NCBI RefSeq assembly: GCF_008642315.1
Contig: NZ_CP029192.1
Span: 1,116,001-1,180,000 of the forward strand
DNA: 64,000 bases
From: Streptomyces venezuelae
GTDB lineage: Bacteria > Actinomycetota > Actinomycetes > Streptomycetales > Streptomycetaceae
Direction of reading: 5' to 3'
The notes under the pieces were generated by a model, which saw only the letters and a program-made list of their open reading frames with translations, ran no database searches and was not told the DNA's origin. The position numbers were made by a program, and so were the translations under genes. Shown here in pieces: positions 27,235 to 36,673 of this stretch. The first letter of the stretch is position 1; every line of letters begins with the position of its first letter.

Positions 27235-28028
27235 GCCATGCCGCCGTTGCTCTGGAGAAGCTGTCCGTTGATCCAGCCGCCCTCCGCGGAGCAGAGGAAC
27301 GAAACGAGACGCGCGCAGTCCCGCGGCACACCGAGGCGTCCCAGAGGCGTGGCGCGGATCATCTCCGCCTTCAGCTCATCGGTCATCCACCCGGTGTCCG
27401 TCGGCCCGGGATTGATCGCGTTGCAGGTCACCCCGAGGTGCGCGAGTTCCTGCGCGGCGGCCAGCGTGATCCGGTCCATCGCCCCCTTGCTGGCCCCGTA
27501 CGGCAGGTTGCCGGCGGTGTCGTCGCTGGTCAGACTGACGACACGGCCGCTGCCGTGCGGCCCGCGGAACCGCAGCCCGTACTCCCGGATCAGCAGCCAG
27601 GTCGCCCGCGCGTTGACCGCGAAGTGCAGGTCGAAGCTCTCCACCGTGGTGTCGAGGAGGCCGGAGTCGACCGACTCGCAGTGGCATAGCACCAGCGCGG
27701 TGACGTTCCCCAGCTCGCGCTCGACGCCGTCGAAGAGCCGCGCCGGCACGGTCGGATCGCTCAGGTCCGCCTCGACCGCGAACGTTCCCGCCCCCAGGGA
27801 CGCCACCTGCTCCCGCAGCTCCTCGGCCGCGCCCGGCTCCGTACCCCACTCCATCCGCGCGTCATAAGGAGTCCAGTACGTGAAGGCCACATCCCACCCG
27901 GCCCGGGCCAGTTCCAGTACGACGGACGCCGCGATCCCGGCCGACCGCCCCGCCCCCGTGACCAGGGCGAGCGGGCGCCCCGCGTCCTCCACGTCCTGCC
28001 GGCTCCCCACGGGCGTCTCACCAGTCAT
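27231..28028 (-). CDS. Short-chain dehydrogenase/reductase
   Basis: 265 residues from the ATG at 28028 (one at 28037 is also possible). The Rossmann loop VTGAGRSAGIAAS differs slightly from the usual TGxxxGIG. The active site has Ser in SLTSDD and YGASK. After it comes NAINPGPTDTGWM. It ends GWINGQLLQSNGGMA, the classical SDR C-terminus. NAD(P)H-dependent oxidoreductase of unknown substrate, translationally coupled to the P450. Promoter is presumably in the interval containing the tRNA terminator. Confidence 0.9.
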   Translation of the reverse strand: MTGETPVGSRQDVEDAGRPLALVTGAGRSAGIAASVVLELARAGWDVAFTYWTPYDARMEWGTEPGAAEELREQVASLGAGTFAVEADLSDPTVPARLFDGVERELGNVTALVLCHCESVDSGLLDTTVESFDLHFAVNARATWLLIREYGLRFRGPHGSGRVVSLTSDDTAGNLPYGASKGAMDRITLAAAQELAHLGVTCNAINPGPTDTGWMTDELKAEMIRATPLGRLGVPRDCARLVSFLCSAEGGWINGQLLQSNGGMA

Positions 28029-28088
28029 GGTCCTCATCCTGGCGGGCGCCCCCTCACGCGGCACGCGTTTTTCCCCGAACACGATCGA

Positions 28089-28120
28089 GGGGCCGTTTCA
28101 GATTCCTCTGAAACGGCCCC
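28089..28120 (-). terminator. Terminator of the tRNA-Pro gene
   Basis: A perfect 14-bp stem (GGGGCCGTTTCAGA) with a TTCC loop, 20 nt past the tRNA 3' end on the minus strand and just upstream of the SDR start. Confidence 0.85.
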
Positions 28121-28140
28121 TGACCTGCGACTCTTACGAG

Positions 28141-28214
<74 letters not shown>

Positions 28215-28352
28215 TTGCCCGTGTGACCTGGGGTTTCCCCTGGCCGAACGCGCACCGAAACAATACCGCACTCCGACCCGTGATCGCTCACGCCTTTCCC
28301 GGGTCGGGTGCGGGCATGAGCTTGAACCAGCCGCCTCTCCCCCGCCGCCTCG

Positions 28353-28372
28353 GGCTCGTGAGGGGACGAGCC
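28353..28372. terminator. Short hairpin after the MFS gene
   Basis: GGCTCGT and ACGAGCC pair around a 6-nt loop, 20 nt beyond the stop of the leftward MFS gene. It is weak but correctly placed for a terminator. Confidence 0.4.
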
Positions 28373-28392
28373 TTGCGCCCCTGTGACCCGGA

Positions 28393-29715
28393 TCACCGGC
28401 CGCCGTCCGGTCCCGTCTGTCCCGCCCTCGCGTGCCTCGAGCCGGGCGCAGGGATCGCACCGGACAGCGTGGGGGCGTCCGCGCGGACCAGGCCGCTGAT
28501 CGCCGGGATCGCGAACAGGGCGATACAGACCATCACTGTCATCACGCCGCCCGTCAGCAGCACCGTCTCCGCGCCGAACGCCGCCGCCGCGGGTCCCGCG
28601 AGGGCCTGGCCGACGGGCAGCAGGGCGAGGGAACCGGCGACGTCGTAGGCGTGGATGCGGTTCAGGACGTCCGGCGGGACCTGCGTCTGGACGCTCGTCG
28701 CCCACATCACGCCCCAGAAGGAGACGCCCGCGCCGGCGACGGCCGCGCCCGCCGACATCAGCGGCACACTCAGCTGGGCGCCGACTGCGGCGGGGAAGGC
28801 GGCGTAGGCGACCAGGGCGATCGCTCCGGCGCGGAGCATGCGGCGGGGGCGCAGCCGCAGGGCGAGGAGGCCGCCGAGGACGGTGCCCGCCCCCAGGGCG
28901 GAGTTCACCAGGCCGTACGCGCCGGAGCCGTGCTCCTGGACCACGAGCGTCGCCACCAGCGGCACGGTCGGCCCCGTGGTCGTGATCATCAGCACGCCGA
29001 AGACGGCTATGACGCCCCACAGCCAGGTACGGGACCTGAACTCACGCCAGCCCTGCACGAGGTCGGCCCGGAAACCGTCGCTGTGGGGCTGCGATCCCGG
29101 TCGGGCGGGCGGCAGGCGCAGCACGAGGAGGCAGAGGGCGCTGATTCCGTACGTCGCCGCGTGCGCGGCGAAGACGGCACCCGGCGAGGCGAGGCCGACC
29201 AGGACTCCGGCGGCGGCCGGACCCGCGAGGGACGCGGTCGACTCGGCCACGCGTATCGCACCGTTCGCCTTCTGCACGTCGGCGGCGAGGCGCGGGACCG
29301 TACTGGCGACGCCCGGCTGGAAGACGGCGGCGGCCGCGCCGTTCACCGCGCCGATCGCGCAGATCTGCCAGAGGACGACATTGCCGGTGAAGAAGAACAC
29401 CGCCGCGAGCGACTGGGTGCCGAGCCGGACGAGATCCGCGCCGATCATCAGCAGGCGCGTGCTGAAGCGGTCCGCGAAGACCCCGCCGAAGATCACGAGG
29501 CCCGCGAAGCACACGGTCGTGGCGGCCATCGCGAGGCCGACCGCTCCGGCGCCGTGTCCGTGGCGCAGCAGTCCGGCGGCCAGGGCGACCGGCAGCATCG
29601 TGTCGCCGAGCTTCGCCACGGCACGGGCCGCGAAGAACAGCCCGAAGTCGCGGGACCAGATGCCTCCGTCACTCATCCCCTGCGCCTGCGAGTGCGCCTC
29701 CGAGCCCTTCGACAC
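28393..29715 (-). CDS. MFS exporter (MFS_3/EntS-like)
   Basis: 440 residues, about 12 membrane helices. Motif A is VFADRFSTRLLMIG, and GLFFAARAVAKLGD at the N-terminus is typical of the enterobactin-exporter-like subfamily often annotated as macrolide or siderophore efflux. GTG 29715 follows GGGGGAG closely; an internal ATG (MSDGGIW) is an alternative. Substrate unknown. It stands alone between the tRNA and the YjbR-like gene. Confidence 0.85.
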   Translation of the reverse strand: MSKGSEAHSQAQGMSDGGIWSRDFGLFFAARAVAKLGDTMLPVALAAGLLRHGHGAGAVGLAMAATTVCFAGLVIFGGVFADRFSTRLLMIGADLVRLGTQSLAAVFFFTGNVVLWQICAIGAVNGAAAAVFQPGVASTVPRLAADVQKANGAIRVAESTASLAGPAAAGVLVGLASPGAVFAAHAATYGISALCLLVLRLPPARPGSQPHSDGFRADLVQGWREFRSRTWLWGVIAVFGVLMITTTGPTVPLVATLVVQEHGSGAYGLVNSALGAGTVLGGLLALRLRPRRMLRAGAIALVAYAAFPAAVGAQLSVPLMSAGAAVAGAGVSFWGVMWATSVQTQVPPDVLNRIHAYDVAGSLALLPVGQALAGPAAAAFGAETVLLTGGVMTVMVCIALFAIPAISGLVRADAPTLSGAIPAPGSRHARAGQTGPDGGR

Positions 29716-29816
29716 GCTCCCCCACCCCTCCCCCTACGCGACGGTGGGATCATGCCACGGAGCATGGACAGCGCTCTCTATGAATATCCCGGTCGGCACT
29801 CGACGAGTGGCGCGGT

Positions 29817-30200
29817 TCAGTGCTCAGGCGACGCCACCCCCAACTCGGGGTGCTGCTCCAGGAGTCGGGGCGGGGCGGCCTGGCGCCAGGAGTCGGCCAG
29901 GATGTCCTTGAGCTCGTCGGTGTCCAGCGCCGCGAGGCGCACCCGCACCCATGCCGAGCCCGCCTCGTGGGCGGCGACCCAGAACTTGTCCGGCTCGGCG
30001 AGGACCAGCTCGTCGCGCTCGACCTTCGGGCAGCGCACGGCGAAGGACGTCTCGTCGTCGGGAACCGTCACGAACATCTTTCCGGCGACCCGGAACGTGG
30101 GCATGCTCCACGCGACCTTCTCCACCGTCTCCGGCAGGGCGAGCGCGATGCGGCGCACGTCATCCGAGGTGACGCGGGCGCGGGATCTGGACTTCGACAT
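29817..30200 (-). CDS. MmcQ/YjbR family protein
   Basis: 127 residues from the ATG at 30200. It has the compact CyaY-like fold sequence typical of the family: DVRRIALALPETVEKVAW, then KMFVTVPDDETSFAVRC, and the C-terminal SAWVRVRLAALDTDELKDIL. The family is often labelled DNA-binding, but its cellular role is not settled. No partner is obvious in the neighbourhood. Confidence 0.8.
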   Translation of the reverse strand: MSKSRSRARVTSDDVRRIALALPETVEKVAWSMPTFRVAGKMFVTVPDDETSFAVRCPKVERDELVLAEPDKFWVAAHEAGSAWVRVRLAALDTDELKDILADSWRQAAPPRLLEQHPELGVASPEH

Positions 30201-30263
30201 GCCATGAACCGTAGCCAACGCCACTGACACTGGCCCCTCGACGCCCGTCCATCCTGCCTGGGG

Positions 30264-31250
30264 TCAGAGCACCCTTTTGTCCAACCACTCCGTCAAGTCC
30301 TCCTGGACCTCGTCGCGGTTGGTCTCGTTGAGGATCTCGTGGCGGGCGTCCGGATAGCCCTTCCAGGTGAGGTCCTCCGCGCCCGCGTAGCGGAAGTCCT
30401 CCAGTAGTTCGTGGACGAGGGTCATGCGCTGGTTGCAGGGGTCCTGCTCGCCGACGGCGACGTGGATGGGGAGATCGGCGGGGATGCGCGCGATGTTGCG
30501 CGGGTCGTTGATCTTCCGCACGGCGCGCACCCAGTCCAGGGAGAGGCCGGCCGAGAAGGCGAATCCACAGCGTTCGTCGGCGGCGTAGGCGTCGACCTCG
30601 GCCTCGTCCCGCGAGAGCCACTCGAAGCCGGTGCGGTGTTCGTACGGGTCGTTGAACGAGGCGAAGAGGTCGGAGACGTACGACGAGCGGGCGGCTCGGC
30701 CCCCCTCCGTCACCTCGCGCTCCAGGCGGGCGATGGACCCCTCGATCTCGGCGCCGGGCAGCGAGCGGAACGTACCGGAGAGGATCACTCCGGCGAGTCC
30801 GTCGGCGTACTCCTGGGCGTAGTCCCGCGCGAGCATCGAGCCGAGGCTGTGACCGAGGAGGAAGAACGGGGCGCCGGGGTGCAGCGTGCGCACCTGGTCG
30901 CCGATGGCCTTCAGGTCGTCGACGATCGCCCGCCAGGTGTCGGCGTCGTCGGGGCCCGCGGACTCGGACGTCACGCCGTAGCCGCCGGTGGCCTGGGCGG
31001 TGGCGCCGTGGCCGCGGTGGTCGGAGGCGACCACTCCGTAGCCGTGCTCGGTGAGGTGCCGGGCGAAGCGGTCGTAGCGCAGGGCGTGTTCGGCGGCTCC
31101 GTGCGCGATCTGCACGTACGCGCGGGGCCTGCCGTCGGCCGGCAGCCAGGTGTACGTGGCCACGGGCACGCCGTCCGCGGCGTTGAGCAGTCCCGCCGTG
31201 TAGGCGGGTGCAGGGGCGTTGGCGTTGGTGTCGTCGGCTCGGTCGGTCAT
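30264..31250 (-). CDS. Alpha/beta hydrolase, monoacylglycerol-lipase-like
   Basis: 328 residues, start ATG 31250 with AGGGAG at 8 nt. It has QIAHGAAEHALRYDRFA (oxyanion/HG loop), SDHRGHGATA, nucleophile GHSLGSMLAR, Asp in AVGEQDPCN and His in YPDARHEILNE, which is the lysophospholipase/monoglyceride lipase pattern (Hydrolase_4). No signal peptide, so cytoplasmic. Likely releases fatty acids from glycerides; the substrate is inferred from family. Confidence 0.88.
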   Translation of the reverse strand: MTDRADDTNANAPAPAYTAGLLNAADGVPVATYTWLPADGRPRAYVQIAHGAAEHALRYDRFARHLTEHGYGVVASDHRGHGATAQATGGYGVTSESAGPDDADTWRAIVDDLKAIGDQVRTLHPGAPFFLLGHSLGSMLARDYAQEYADGLAGVILSGTFRSLPGAEIEGSIARLEREVTEGGRAARSSYVSDLFASFNDPYEHRTGFEWLSRDEAEVDAYAADERCGFAFSAGLSLDWVRAVRKINDPRNIARIPADLPIHVAVGEQDPCNQRMTLVHELLEDFRYAGAEDLTWKGYPDARHEILNETNRDEVQEDLTEWLDKRVL

Positions 31251-31659
31251 CGCGCGGGCTCCCTGGTACGGGTACGTACGGTCCATGGTCGATGTAGTTC
31301 GTGTATGCGGTCGTCCGTCTCGTGCATACAGTCGACGGTCTTCATGATTGCGGTCGACCGTCTCCCGGCCAGCCTCCCCCGCGCGCGGGACCTCATGCAG
31401 AACCCACCCGGACGGAGCGCGTCGCAGCCCGGCCGGAACGCGGCCGACACTCGGCGGAACTCGGCCGGAGGCCGATCGGAACCCACCCGACCCGTCCGAC
31501 CCATTGACCCTCCACGGAACCGGAACCTACCCTGAGTCCCGCGCAATGAAAGCGCTTTCTAAGCGAGCGCCGCCTTCAGCGCCCCGCACACGCGACTCAC
31601 CGCACACCCGGCAACCGGCAGCCGGCCATCAGCCAAGCCAGCCCAGCCCAGGGAGCGCC
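31251..31659. other. Divergent promoter region with a LacI-type palindrome
   Basis: About 400 bp between the leftward lipase and the rightward ThuA gene. It contains the palindrome GAAAGCGCTTTC at 31548-31559, about 100 bp before the ThuA start; the same core occurs at 44531-44546. Nearer the lipase there are GTATGC (31303) and GCATAC (31324) inverted arms and several GGTCG/CGTCT repeats of unknown meaning. No gene seen. Confidence 0.6.
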
Positions 31660-34600
31660 ATGAGTTCCATGAGTTCCGCGAGTTCCGTGGCTCCGAGGGG
31701 AGCGCCGCGAGGCGCGCCCCGAGCCCTGCTCGTCTTCGTCGCCCTGCTCGCGCTCGTCGTGGGTCTCGGCCTCGCGGCCCCGCCCCGCGCCGAGGCCGCG
31801 CCGGCCTTCCGTGTCCTGGTCTTCTCCAAGGTCACGAACTACCCCCACGACTCGATTCCGGCAGGCGTCGAGGCGATCAAGAAGCTCGGCGGCGAGCACG
31901 GCTTCGAGGTCGAGGCCACCGACGACGCCGGGGCGTTCACCGACGCCAACCTGGCCCGGTTCCAGGCCGTCGTCTTCAACAACACCAACTCCACGCCCGA
32001 GAAGGGCGATCTGCTCGACGCGGAGCAGCGCGCCGCGTTCCAGAAGTACGTCAGGGCGGGCGGCGGCTGGGTGGGGCTGCACGCGGCGTCGGCGAGCGAG
32101 CGGGACTGGGAGTGGTACGAGGGTCTGGTCGGGGCGATCTTCGACAAGCACCCCGCCGTCCAGAAGGGACGGGTCAAGGTGCTCGACCACGCGCACCCGT
32201 CCACGAAGGGGCTTCCGGAGCTCTGGGAGCGCGAGGAGGAGTGGTACAACTGGCGCACCAATCCCACGGGGAAGGTGCACACCCTCGCGCAGATCAAGGT
32301 GCGCGACGGCATCACGGGGCTCGACGAGGGCGCCGACCACCCGTGGTCCTGGTGCCAGAACTACGACGGCGGCCGCTCCTGGTACACGGCGGGCGGGCAC
32401 GCCGCGTCGGCCTTCCAGGAGGAGGGGTTCCTCCGGCACATCCTCGGCGGCATCCAGTGGGCCGCCGGTGACAAGCCGGGCGACTGCACGGCCACCAAGA
32501 CGGGTGCCTTCCAGCGGACTCCGCTGGCCACCGACGATCTCGCCGACCCGTTCGAGCTCGCCGTCGCGCCCGATCGCCGGGTCTTCTTCGTCCAGCGCAC
32601 CGGGAAGCTGAAGATCATCGACCAGGAGTCGCTCAAGGTCTCCACGGCGCTCGACCTCGCGTACACGCCGGAGATGACGAGCCAGTCGGACGGGCTGCTC
32701 GGCCTCGCGCTGGATCCGAAGTTCAAGGACAACCACTGGCTGTATCTGCTGCACTCCGACAAGACGGAGAAGCGGATCAACCTCTCCCGTTTCACCGAGG
32801 CGGACGGGAAGGTCGACGCGTCGTCGGAGAAGCGGCTGCTCACGATTCCGACGTGGCGCGGCGAGGGCCGGGCCAACTCGCACATGGCGGGGTCGATCGC
32901 GTTCGACAAGAAGGGTGACCTGTACGTCGCCACGGGCGACAACACCGATCCGTTCGCGTCGGACGGTTTCGCGCCGATCGACGAGCGCGAGGGGCGCCGC
33001 GCCTGGGACGCGCAGGGCACCGCGGGGAACACGAACGATCTGCGCGGCAAGATCCTGCGGATCACGCCGAAGGACGACGGGACGTACGCCGTGCCGGAGG
33101 GGAACCTGTTCCCGCCCGGTACGGACAGGACGCGGCCCGAGGTGTACGCGATGGGGCTGCGCAATCCGTTCCGCATCACGACCGATCCGGTGAGCGGCGC
33201 GCTGCTGATGGCGGACTACGGTCCCGACGCGAAGAAGGCGGTGGCGGACCGCGGCCCCGAGGGGACGGTCGAGTTCGACCGGATCACCAAGGCCGGCAAC
33301 TACGGGTGGCCGTACTGCATCGGCGCCAACACTCCGTTCAACGACTACGACTTCGCGACGAAGACATCCAAGGCGAAATTCGACTGCTCGAAGATCGTGA
33401 ACGACTCGCCGAACAACACGGGGCTGCGTGAGCTGCCGCCCGCCAAGCCCGCCGACGTCTGGTACGCGTACTCCGAGTCCAAGGAGTTCCCCGAGCTCGG
33501 CACGGGCGGCGGCGGGCCGATGAGCGGCCCCGTGTACGACTACGACGCGGCGAACACGTACAAAACGAAGTTCCCCGAGTACTTCGAGGGGAAGTGGCTC
33601 GCGTACGAGCTGACCCGGCAGTGGTTCAAGACCTTCTCGATCCAGGAGAAGGACCAGTCGTTCTCCGATCCGCGCTTCCCGCCGGCGAAGGCGGGCGATG
33701 TGCAGTCGATCAACTCCGTGTTCTCCGACATGAAGTGGAACCAGCCCTTCGATGCCGACTTCGGGCCCGACGGGGCGCTGTACGTGATCGACTTCGGGCT
33801 CGGCAGCGGTACGGGCCGCGGCGGCAGCAACGAGGGCTCCGGCATCTACCGCATCGACTACGTGGCCGACGGCCGCCTCCCGGACGCCCGGGTGAGCGCG
33901 ACGCCGGACAACGGCAGCACGCCTCTGACCGTGAAGTTCTCGAGCGAGGGGTCGGGGCTGCCGGGCGACACGCCGGTCACGTACGCCTGGGACTTCGACG
34001 GCGACGGCAGGACCGACTCGACCGAGGCGAACCCGACGCACACGTACACGCGGAAGGGGCAGTTCACAGCCCGTCTCAAGGTGACCGGGCCGAAGGAGCT
34101 GAGCAATCTCGCGGTGCGGGACATCACGGTCGGCAACACACGGCCGGAAGTGACGATCCAGCAGCCGCCGAACGGCGGGACGTTCAGCTTCGGGGACACC
34201 ATTCCGTTCAAGGTCAAGGTGACGGACCGGGAGGACAAGCGGATCGACTGCGCGCGGGTCGTCGTGCAGTCCCAGTTGGGCCACGACACGCATCTGCATC
34301 CGCTGGACAACTACACCGGCTGCGCGGGCGAGATCGTGACGGACGCGGGCGACAGTCACGGCCCGGGGCAGAACCTGTACTACGGCATCACGGCGCAGTA
34401 CGAGGACAAGGGCGCGAGCGGTGTGCCCGCGCTGACGGGGTCCGCGTCGCTGACGCTGCGGACGTCCTTCCGCGAGGCCGAGCACCGGACCGCCACGGGC
34501 GGCGCGCACGGCGGCGCCGACATCGGCGACCGCGCGGACGCGTCCGGCGGCAAGCGGCTCATCGAGATCGAGGACGGGGACTGGGTCTCCTTCGACCCGG

Positions 34601-35154
34601 TGCACCTGAAAGGCGTCGACTCGGTGACGGTGGGTGCAGCTTCGGGCGGTCTCGGCGGTGACGTCGAGTTCCGCGCCGGGTCTCCCACGGGGCGGCTGCT
34701 CGGGAAGGTGAGCGTGCCGAACACGGGAGGGTGGGGCAATTTCATCTCACCGACCACCGAACTGGCCCCTCACGACGGCACGACGAACACGTATGCAGTA
34801 TTCAAAAACCCGGAGTGGTCGTCCGACAAGGCCGACCTGCTCACGGTCGACTGGCTGCACTTCAACGGCCCCGGGGCCGAGAAGAAGGCCGGAGCGAAGG
34901 TGACGGTGAAGGCGGCACCGGCCAGTGGTCCCGCGCCGCTCGCCGTCAAGCTCACGAGCACCGTAAAACTCCCCGCCGGCCGGACCGCGGCCTCGTACCA
35001 CTGGGACTTCGGGGACAACTCCAAGCCCAGCGGCACGGAGAGCGGCAGCGCCGAGCACACGTACGCGCGCGTGGGGACGTACACGGCGCATCTGACCGTC
35101 ACCGACGACAAGGGTGACACGACGACCGGCGCCGTCCGGATCTCGGCGAAGTGA
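31660..35154 (+). CDS. Large secreted ThuA / PQQ-type sugar dehydrogenase / PKD / carbohydrate-binding protein
   Basis: 1164 residues with GGGAG 4 nt before the ATG. Order: signal peptide (about 1-45, ending PRAEAA); ThuA-like amidotransferase-fold domain (about 48-265, with LVFSKVTNYPHDSI and GWVGLHAAS); glucose/sorbosone dehydrogenase beta-propeller (about 280-740, with GLLGLALDPKF, MAGSIAFDKKGDLYVATGDN, GLRNPFRI, GNYGWPYC); PKD domain (about 750-830, YAWDFDGDGRTDS); an Ig-like stretch; a CBM6-like domain (about 945-1070, FREAEHRTATGG); and a second PKD-like domain (to the end, YHWDFGDNS). Presumably acts on sugars or polysaccharides outside the cell. Preceded by a LacI-type operator and followed closely by a sugar isomerase-like gene. 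Substrate unknown. Confidence 0.9.
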   Translation: MSSMSSASSVAPRGAPRGAPRALLVFVALLALVVGLGLAAPPRAEAAPAFRVLVFSKVTNYPHDSIPAGVEAIKKLGGEHGFEVEATDDAGAFTDANLARFQAVVFNNTNSTPEKGDLLDAEQRAAFQKYVRAGGGWVGLHAASASERDWEWYEGLVGAIFDKHPAVQKGRVKVLDHAHPSTKGLPELWEREEEWYNWRTNPTGKVHTLAQIKVRDGITGLDEGADHPWSWCQNYDGGRSWYTAGGHAASAFQEEGFLRHILGGIQWAAGDKPGDCTATKTGAFQRTPLATDDLADPFELAVAPDRRVFFVQRTGKLKIIDQESLKVSTALDLAYTPEMTSQSDGLLGLALDPKFKDNHWLYLLHSDKTEKRINLSRFTEADGKVDASSEKRLLTIPTWRGEGRANSHMAGSIAFDKKGDLYVATGDNTDPFASDGFAPIDEREGRRAWDAQGTAGNTNDLRGKILRITPKDDGTYAVPEGNLFPPGTDRTRPEVYAMGLRNPFRITTDPVSGALLMADYGPDAKKAVADRGPEGTVEFDRITKAGNYGWPYCIGANTPFNDYDFATKTSKAKFDCSKIVNDSPNNTGLRELPPAKPADVWYAYSESKEFPELGTGGGGPMSGPVYDYDAANTYKTKFPEYFEGKWLAYELTRQWFKTFSIQEKDQSFSDPRFPPAKAGDVQSINSVFSDMKWNQPFDADFGPDGALYVIDFGLGSGTGRGGSNEGSGIYRIDYVADGRLPDARVSATPDNGSTPLTVKFSSEGSGLPGDTPVTYAWDFDGDGRTDSTEANPTHTYTRKGQFTARLKVTGPKELSNLAVRDITVGNTRPEVTIQQPPNGGTFSFGDTIPFKVKVTDREDKRIDCARVVVQSQLGHDTHLHPLDNYTGCAGEIVTDAGDSHGPGQNLYYGITAQYEDKGASGVPALTGSASLTLRTSFREAEHRTATGGAHGGADIGDRADASGGKRLIEIEDGDWVSFDPVHLKGVDSVTVGAASGGLGGDVEFRAGSPTGRLLGKVSVPNTGGWGNFISPTTELAPHDGTTNTYAVFKNPEWSSDKADLLTVDWLHFNGPGAEKKAGAKVTVKAAPASGPAPLAVKLTSTVKLPAGRTAASYHWDFGDNSKPSGTESGSAEHTYARVGTYTAHLTVTDDKGDTTTGAVRISAK

Positions 35155-35162
35155 GGACGACG

Positions 35163-36056
35163 ATGACCAGGTATCCGAGCGCGTCTTCCGTCAACAGCGG
35201 CCGACGGGCCTTCCTCCGCGCCTCCCTCGGTACGTCGCTGGGGCTCGCGGCAGCGGTCGGCGGGACGCTGCCCGCGCGGGCGGCGGAACGGGCGCACAAG
35301 CGGCGTATTCCGCGCGGCGGCATCGGCATGCACCTGTACACGATGCGCGACGCCCTGGCGCGGGACTTCGCGGGCACCTTGGAGCAGCTCGCCGGCATCG
35401 GTTACGCGACCGTGGGGGTGAGCGGCCGCCACGGGTACGACGCCGTGGCCATCCGTCGGATGCTCGACGCCGTCGGACTGCGCGCGGTTCTTGAGCACGT
35501 CGCCTATCCCACGCTCACCGGTTCCGGGCTCCCGCAGGCGCTGGAGGACCTGCACGCCCTGGGCGCGAAGTGGCCCGTCGTGCCGAGCCTGCCCGGCGCG
35601 CTGCACACGCCGGTCGGGTTCCGGGAGGCGGCGCGGCAGTTCAACAGGATCGGGTGCGCGTCGCGCGAGGCGGGGCTCGGCCCTGTGCTGTTCCACAACC
35701 ACGGCTCGGACCATGTGGTGGTCGACGGCACGAACCTGTACGACGTGCTGGTCGCCGAGACCGATCCCGAGCTGGTCGGGTTCGAGTTGGACGTGTACTG
35801 GGCCGTGAAGGGCGGCGCGGATCCGGCGACGTACTTCCGGCGGCACCCGCGCAGGTTCCCCGCGCTGCACGTGAAGGACATGGCGCCCGACGGCGGGTTC
35901 GCCGACGTCGGTTCGGGGACGCTCGACTTCGCCGCGATGTTCGCCCACGCGCGCGTGGGGGGCGTCCGGCAGTGGCTGGTCGAGCACGACTCCCCCGCGG
36001 ACCCGTTCGCGACGGCGCGCAACAGTTACGCGTATCTGGCGGCGCTGCGCTACTGA
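35163..36056 (+). CDS. Tat-exported TIM-barrel sugar phosphate isomerase/epimerase-like protein
   Basis: 297 residues. The N-terminus GRRAFLRASLG followed by a hydrophobic run is a twin-arginine signal, so the folded protein is exported. The body is an AP-endonuclease-2/xylose-isomerase-like TIM barrel (GIGMHLYTMRDAL...) with metal ligands in LFHNHGSDH, GFELDVYW, LHVKDM and VEHDSPAD. It starts 8 nt after the ThuA stop; the GAGGA covering that stop provides the ribosome site, so the genes form an operon. Export hints at an extracellular sugar or glycoside substrate. Its 3' end overlaps the opposite GNAT gene by 7 nt. Confidence 0.88.
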   Translation: MTRYPSASSVNSGRRAFLRASLGTSLGLAAAVGGTLPARAAERAHKRRIPRGGIGMHLYTMRDALARDFAGTLEQLAGIGYATVGVSGRHGYDAVAIRRMLDAVGLRAVLEHVAYPTLTGSGLPQALEDLHALGAKWPVVPSLPGALHTPVGFREAARQFNRIGCASREAGLGPVLFHNHGSDHVVVDGTNLYDVLVAETDPELVGFELDVYWAVKGGADPATYFRRHPRRFPALHVKDMAPDGGFADVGSGTLDFAAMFAHARVGGVRQWLVEHDSPADPFATARNSYAYLAALRY

Positions 36057-36673
36057 CGCACCGCGGGCTCCGGCTCGGCGTCGGTCACCCGGCGCCGAGC
36101 CGCTGTGCCGAGTCGCTTGTAGAAGAGGGTCGTCGCGTGGAGGGCACCCGATGGGTCCGCCGCGTAGTCGGGGATGGTGCCGGCCTCGGTCCAGCCCGCC
36201 CTGCGGTAGACGGTCTCGGCGGGGCTGCCGGTCTCGGTGTCGAGGACGAGGAGGGTGACGCCCGCTTCCGCCGCCGCGTGTTCCGCGGCGGCCAGCAGGG
36301 TGCGGGCGAGGCCCTGCCCGCGGGCATCGGGGCGCACCATCAGCTTGGCGAGTTCGGCGCGGTGACGCCCATTGGGCTTGTCGGTGAAGGCGACGCTGAC
36401 GGTGCCCGTGATCCGCGAGTCGTCACGCTCCCGGCCCCGCGCCACCCAGACGGCGAGCCGTCCCGCCTCGACCACGGGCCCGAGCCCTCGCCACCAACCA
36501 CTCGCCGCGGCCCGGTCGAGCCCCGCGAGGAACCCCAGCGAACTGCCGCTCCGCACCGTGTCGACCAGCAGGTCGCCGAGCTGGTCCGCGACGGCGTGGA
36601 GACCGGCGGCGGTGAGGCGTTCGATGTGCGGGGCGTCGGCCGCCGGGCCGCCGGCAACCCGCGGCACGTTCAC
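36050..36673 (-). CDS. GNAT-family N-acetyltransferase
   Basis: 207 residues from GTG 36673, which overlaps the stop of the upstream regulator by 4 nt (GTGA). The acetyl-CoA loop is VRPDARGQGLARTLL, followed by LVLDTETGSPAETVYRRAGW, the classical GNAT C-terminal half. Acetyl acceptor unknown. The tight coupling suggests that the XRE/cupin regulator controls it. Confidence 0.88.
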   Translation of the reverse strand: MNVPRVAGGPAADAPHIERLTAAGLHAVADQLGDLLVDTVRSGSSLGFLAGLDRAAASGWWRGLGPVVEAGRLAVWVARGRERDDSRITGTVSVAFTDKPNGRHRAELAKLMVRPDARGQGLARTLLAAAEHAAAEAGVTLLVLDTETGSPAETVYRRAGWTEAGTIPDYAADPSGALHATTLFYKRLGTAARRRVTDAEPEPAVRQ

